Below are positions 61,021-64,000 of a stretch of DNA of 64,000 nt, one piece after another. Under the pieces are notes generated by a model. It was given only the letters and a program-made list of their open reading frames with translations, had not been told where the DNA came from and did not search any database. The stretch is from Rotaria macrura (taxonomy: Eukaryota > Rotifera > Eurotatoria > Philodinida > Philodinidae). The DNA lies in contig OENT01000411.1 in assembly GCA_900239685.1 (NCBI GenBank), forward strand, positions 57,216 through 121,215, given 5' to 3'. A program made the position numbers and the translations under genes. Each line of letters starts with the position of its first letter. Within the stretch, counting starts at the first letter, position 1.

Positions 61021-64000
61021 GGTTAATGGAATTTTGTTCGATGCGATCATTGTTAACATTAAATATGAATTCGTATTATTTTATTTTTATCTAAAATCAA
61101 TTTCATTCGATAAGCTATAAGTCAAATGAAGTATTCTTTCTGTGTCATTATTTTCATTTGACAAAAGGAAAACGTACGTTCATAGGATCTCATATATTTT
61201 TATTACGGTTGAGTAGATACAGTTATCAATCTATAGGTTTCCGAGCTGAATCAATCTGTAACTTGTTAAGTATGTAGATTAAGAAGAGACAACAAAAATC
61301 AACGTACATGGCTCATCTTTGTTAGTGTGAATTTAAATAAAATAAAAAAGATCTGACTCCAATCATCATGAGACGGGAAAAGAAAGCAATATAGTTAACA
61401 TTCATAATAATCAAGTTGGCTTTCGACTATTTATAATAAGCATTGTTAAAACGAGGCGGATTGGTCGGGAACAGAGAGAAAAATTTGCCAATCTATTTTT
61501 CTTTCTTAGCTTTTACTGTTCGTAGAAATAACTTTGTTCTCTCGTCATACATAGTCTTGTTCAAAAGAAAAGAGTGAAATTAAAAATAAAAATAATAGAC
61601 AAGAGAATCACACACAACAATACTATGACATTATTAAATCTTCTTAGTAAGATGTTTCGTGATACAAAAATAAACGTCAAATTTCTAAATCAACTAATCT
61701 ATAGGAAGAAAAACGCAACCTGTCAGTAATAATAATGGACTCAAAAGTTTGCCTAAACGTTCTTTTATAGGGCATCTTTTATCAATTTTGATAGACATTA
61801 TGATTATTATAATGAAAATGAACTTACGCTGCAGATTCACATAAGTAATCGTGTTCTTTCTTTTCTCAAGAACACTTATCAATCGTAGACGACGTTGAGA
61901 TACATCGATTGTATACAACAAAAAATCATGTTTTCAAAATTAATTCGTCAATCAAATCGATGTCGATGCCAAAGGGATCTGAACCACCCGTACAGACTTT
62001 TGAGCCTGTCTTTGTGAAATTTTTGACAAATGGATTTTTTTCTCGTGGCGGTATTTTCATGCGGTATTAATATTGAAACTAGGTCTTTTTTTGTCAGCTC
62101 AGCGTTTAGTTTGAAGAAACGGAGTGACAAAAACAAATTCACATGGGATTAATTGAAAAGTTTTATACTATCAATGATCGTTCGAAAGAGTTTTCTATGG
62201 GGGAGGGGGAAGGGAAGGAGGAATCAGTCTCTCTGACAACACACATCCTGGCTCTGCCAATGAATCAAATCATGAATCATCATAAACTCTACTAGTCATT
62301 TCTCATTATAGAAATCTAATCGTTGATCTGATTCTAACACTAAAATTCTGATTTCACTAGTAAAGAAAGACTGAAATAAAAAAAATGAATTTTATGATTG
62401 TCAACAAGAATTTGAAATAATAATATATATCTCATCATCATAAATCAATTGCGATTCCTATTTCTCAGCAATTTCGAACAAGTGTAAATTTCACTGACGC
62501 TAGATCATATGCTGTGAAAATAAAAACTATTACTCGTGTTTTTATAAAATAAGCTTCTCTTTAATTAATACTTAACATAGCTTATCTTGATCGTATACCA
62601 CAATCAATAATAAAATGTTTGACATGATGAAGAAGCATTCATGTGTTGACAAGATTGTTTTGTAAGTATTGCCGAAAGAGAAAATAATTTAAAATAAACT
62701 GAATAAATTCTGAAAAATTAAATATCAATTATCGTATGACATTTTTAATTGATAATAAAAATTAAGAACAACTAACTCGTGACATTGATATTAATCGTCA
62801 AATATTGTTAATTAAATGTTTTGATTTAAATCGAGCATGTCAGTATAGTTTTAGGAAGGAAAACAAACAATAATTTATCGTTTGATTTAGTTTGAAAAAA
62901 GAAAAAAAGAAAATACTACATGCAAACGAAGAAATTGTCATTGTTAGCAATATATCATTCTTCGGATAAGAAAAAAAAAAAGAACTTACAATTCACTGAT
63001 TCCCGCACTTCACAACTTGTCGATTCATATACGACAAGAAATATTCGCTTTCAGACTCTTTTCAAACGTAGTACGGAAGAAAACAAAATGTCAGAATATA
63101 AAGAACCATTCAAGCGATTGATCGAATACTTCTAAATGAAACTTCCTTTCACAACAATGTCTCTCAAATCACTGAACTTTATGATCAATTTATGTTGAAA
63201 TTTTTTGCAATCTATCACGAACTAACATTGTTCAGTTCAATATGTTCTAGAATTCTTCATACGTGTTATGATAGACGTGTTCGTTACTATATACTCGTTA
63301 GAAAACTATTAAGCAACATCTGTGCATTTCAACGTGATTTCCATTGAGAAATGAATTATGATATTGATAAAAAAAATATATGTGTGAAGAAACCCCTTTG
63401 AGTGAACGATTCGCATGCGAAAATATTTTATATGTATTTTTCAAAAGGAACGTACAGTTCCTTGTATGAATATACTAAATCAAAGAAGGATTTCAAACAA
63501 ACTAAAGTATTCAAGTCTGGTTCATAAAATTTACGACGTAAAATAATTATGTTGACATTTTCTATACTATTGAATCCGATACAGAAATGTATTCAAGTTT
63601 GTAAAAAAATTCATCATTAGTTTCATGACATTTATTGAGCATCTGAATTAAAAGATTGCCAATACATATTTTCTAATTGTATATTTCATCGATCATATTA
63701 TTCAGTAATTAAACGATTTTAATATGTTACATAACTATTGAAATAGAATGGAATTTTCGTACAAAATATAAATATTCTCTAATCGAGATGTAGAAGTTCT
63801 TTTTTCGATGATCTATGCTTGGTTAGAAAATTAAATACCGTCTGCATGAAACAACGACAAGCTAGAATTGATGAAAAATTAATCTAGCCATTGTAGACAT
63901 AGATCGACGTAATCATTTCTCATGATCAATACTCATATGACATAAAGGACGAGGGACGGTTTCTGGTCGAATCGGCCCAATGAGAAAGCAAGGGTAGTTT
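61021..64000. other. no supported gene in the last 3 kb
   Basis: The stretch is very AT-rich. A minus-strand frame at 61921-61830 (ISVLEKRKNTITYVNLQ) ends at a perfect gtaagt donor (61830-61825) and could be an exon, but I found no partner with a matching frame. The 71-codon frame at 62920 (+) is lysine-rich without a domain. A purine-rich tract (gggggaggggg-like) lies at 62198-62221. The right edge cuts off whatever follows. Confidence 0.4.

Noticed and set aside
61694..61921. Minus-strand exon ending at a gtaagt donor
   Set aside because: The donor is good, but I found no acceptor and following exon with a compatible frame before the secreted-protein gene, so I did not call a gene.

Overview
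The window looks like animal DNA, most consistent with a bdelloid rotifer. The DNA is AT-rich, with some conserved animal genes split by very short GT-AG introns (about 48-90 bp). One gene joins an arginine-type ADP-ribosyltransferase to kinesin-light-chain-like TPRs, an architecture I associate with bdelloids. There is an intronless rhodopsin-like receptor, a bacterial-looking glycosyltransferase without introns, and a dense set of small hAT-type transposons. The species cannot be fixed from the sequence alone.

Layout. 1-14965 is gene-poor: one intronless GPCR (2796-3749, -) and foldback repeats near 8.1-8.8 kb. 14966-17206 (+) is the ADP-ribosyltransferase/TPR gene. 18.4-20.2 kb holds three short inverted-repeat elements. 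One lies against a TATA box, and one hAT miniature element has inserted into a tiny signal-peptide-like reading frame. 20673-22058 (-) encodes a membrane-anchored WsaF-like glycosyltransferase. 25.8-31 kb is a transposon cluster: a 2.07 kb foldback element, a 1.97 kb hAT element with an 8/8 target duplication and a broken transposase, two elements nested in it, and another hAT miniature. 32.7-35.3 kb is a decayed gene of unknown family. 38362-41234 (+) is a two-exon type II membrane glycosyltransferase with similarity in style to GT25. 43.9-48.5 kb is a second transposon cluster, ending in a near-perfect 491 bp palindrome centred on the only N in the window.

48.6-61.0 kb is the gene-dense right part: a small unknown ORF, a RING-like zinc finger fused to a large GTPase (49374-51461, +), a six-exon ARV1 (53456-55891, +), a nine-exon RUVBL1/Pontin (55926-59150, -) that meets ARV1 tail to tail with 34 bp between the stop codons, and a two-exon secreted eight-cysteine protein (59463-61020, -). 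I rebuilt the exons by hand from splice sites and reading-frame continuity. The last 3 kb shows no gene I can support.

The genes do not form one pathway. ARV1 (sterol/lipid handling in the ER) and RUVBL1 (AAA+ chromatin and assembly ATPase) are housekeeping genes. The rest are lineage-type accessory genes. The strongest pattern across the window is a set of inverted-repeat elements, several with clear hAT hallmarks, whose interiors are each built from degenerate copies of a single short word in both orientations, with a different word in each element family.
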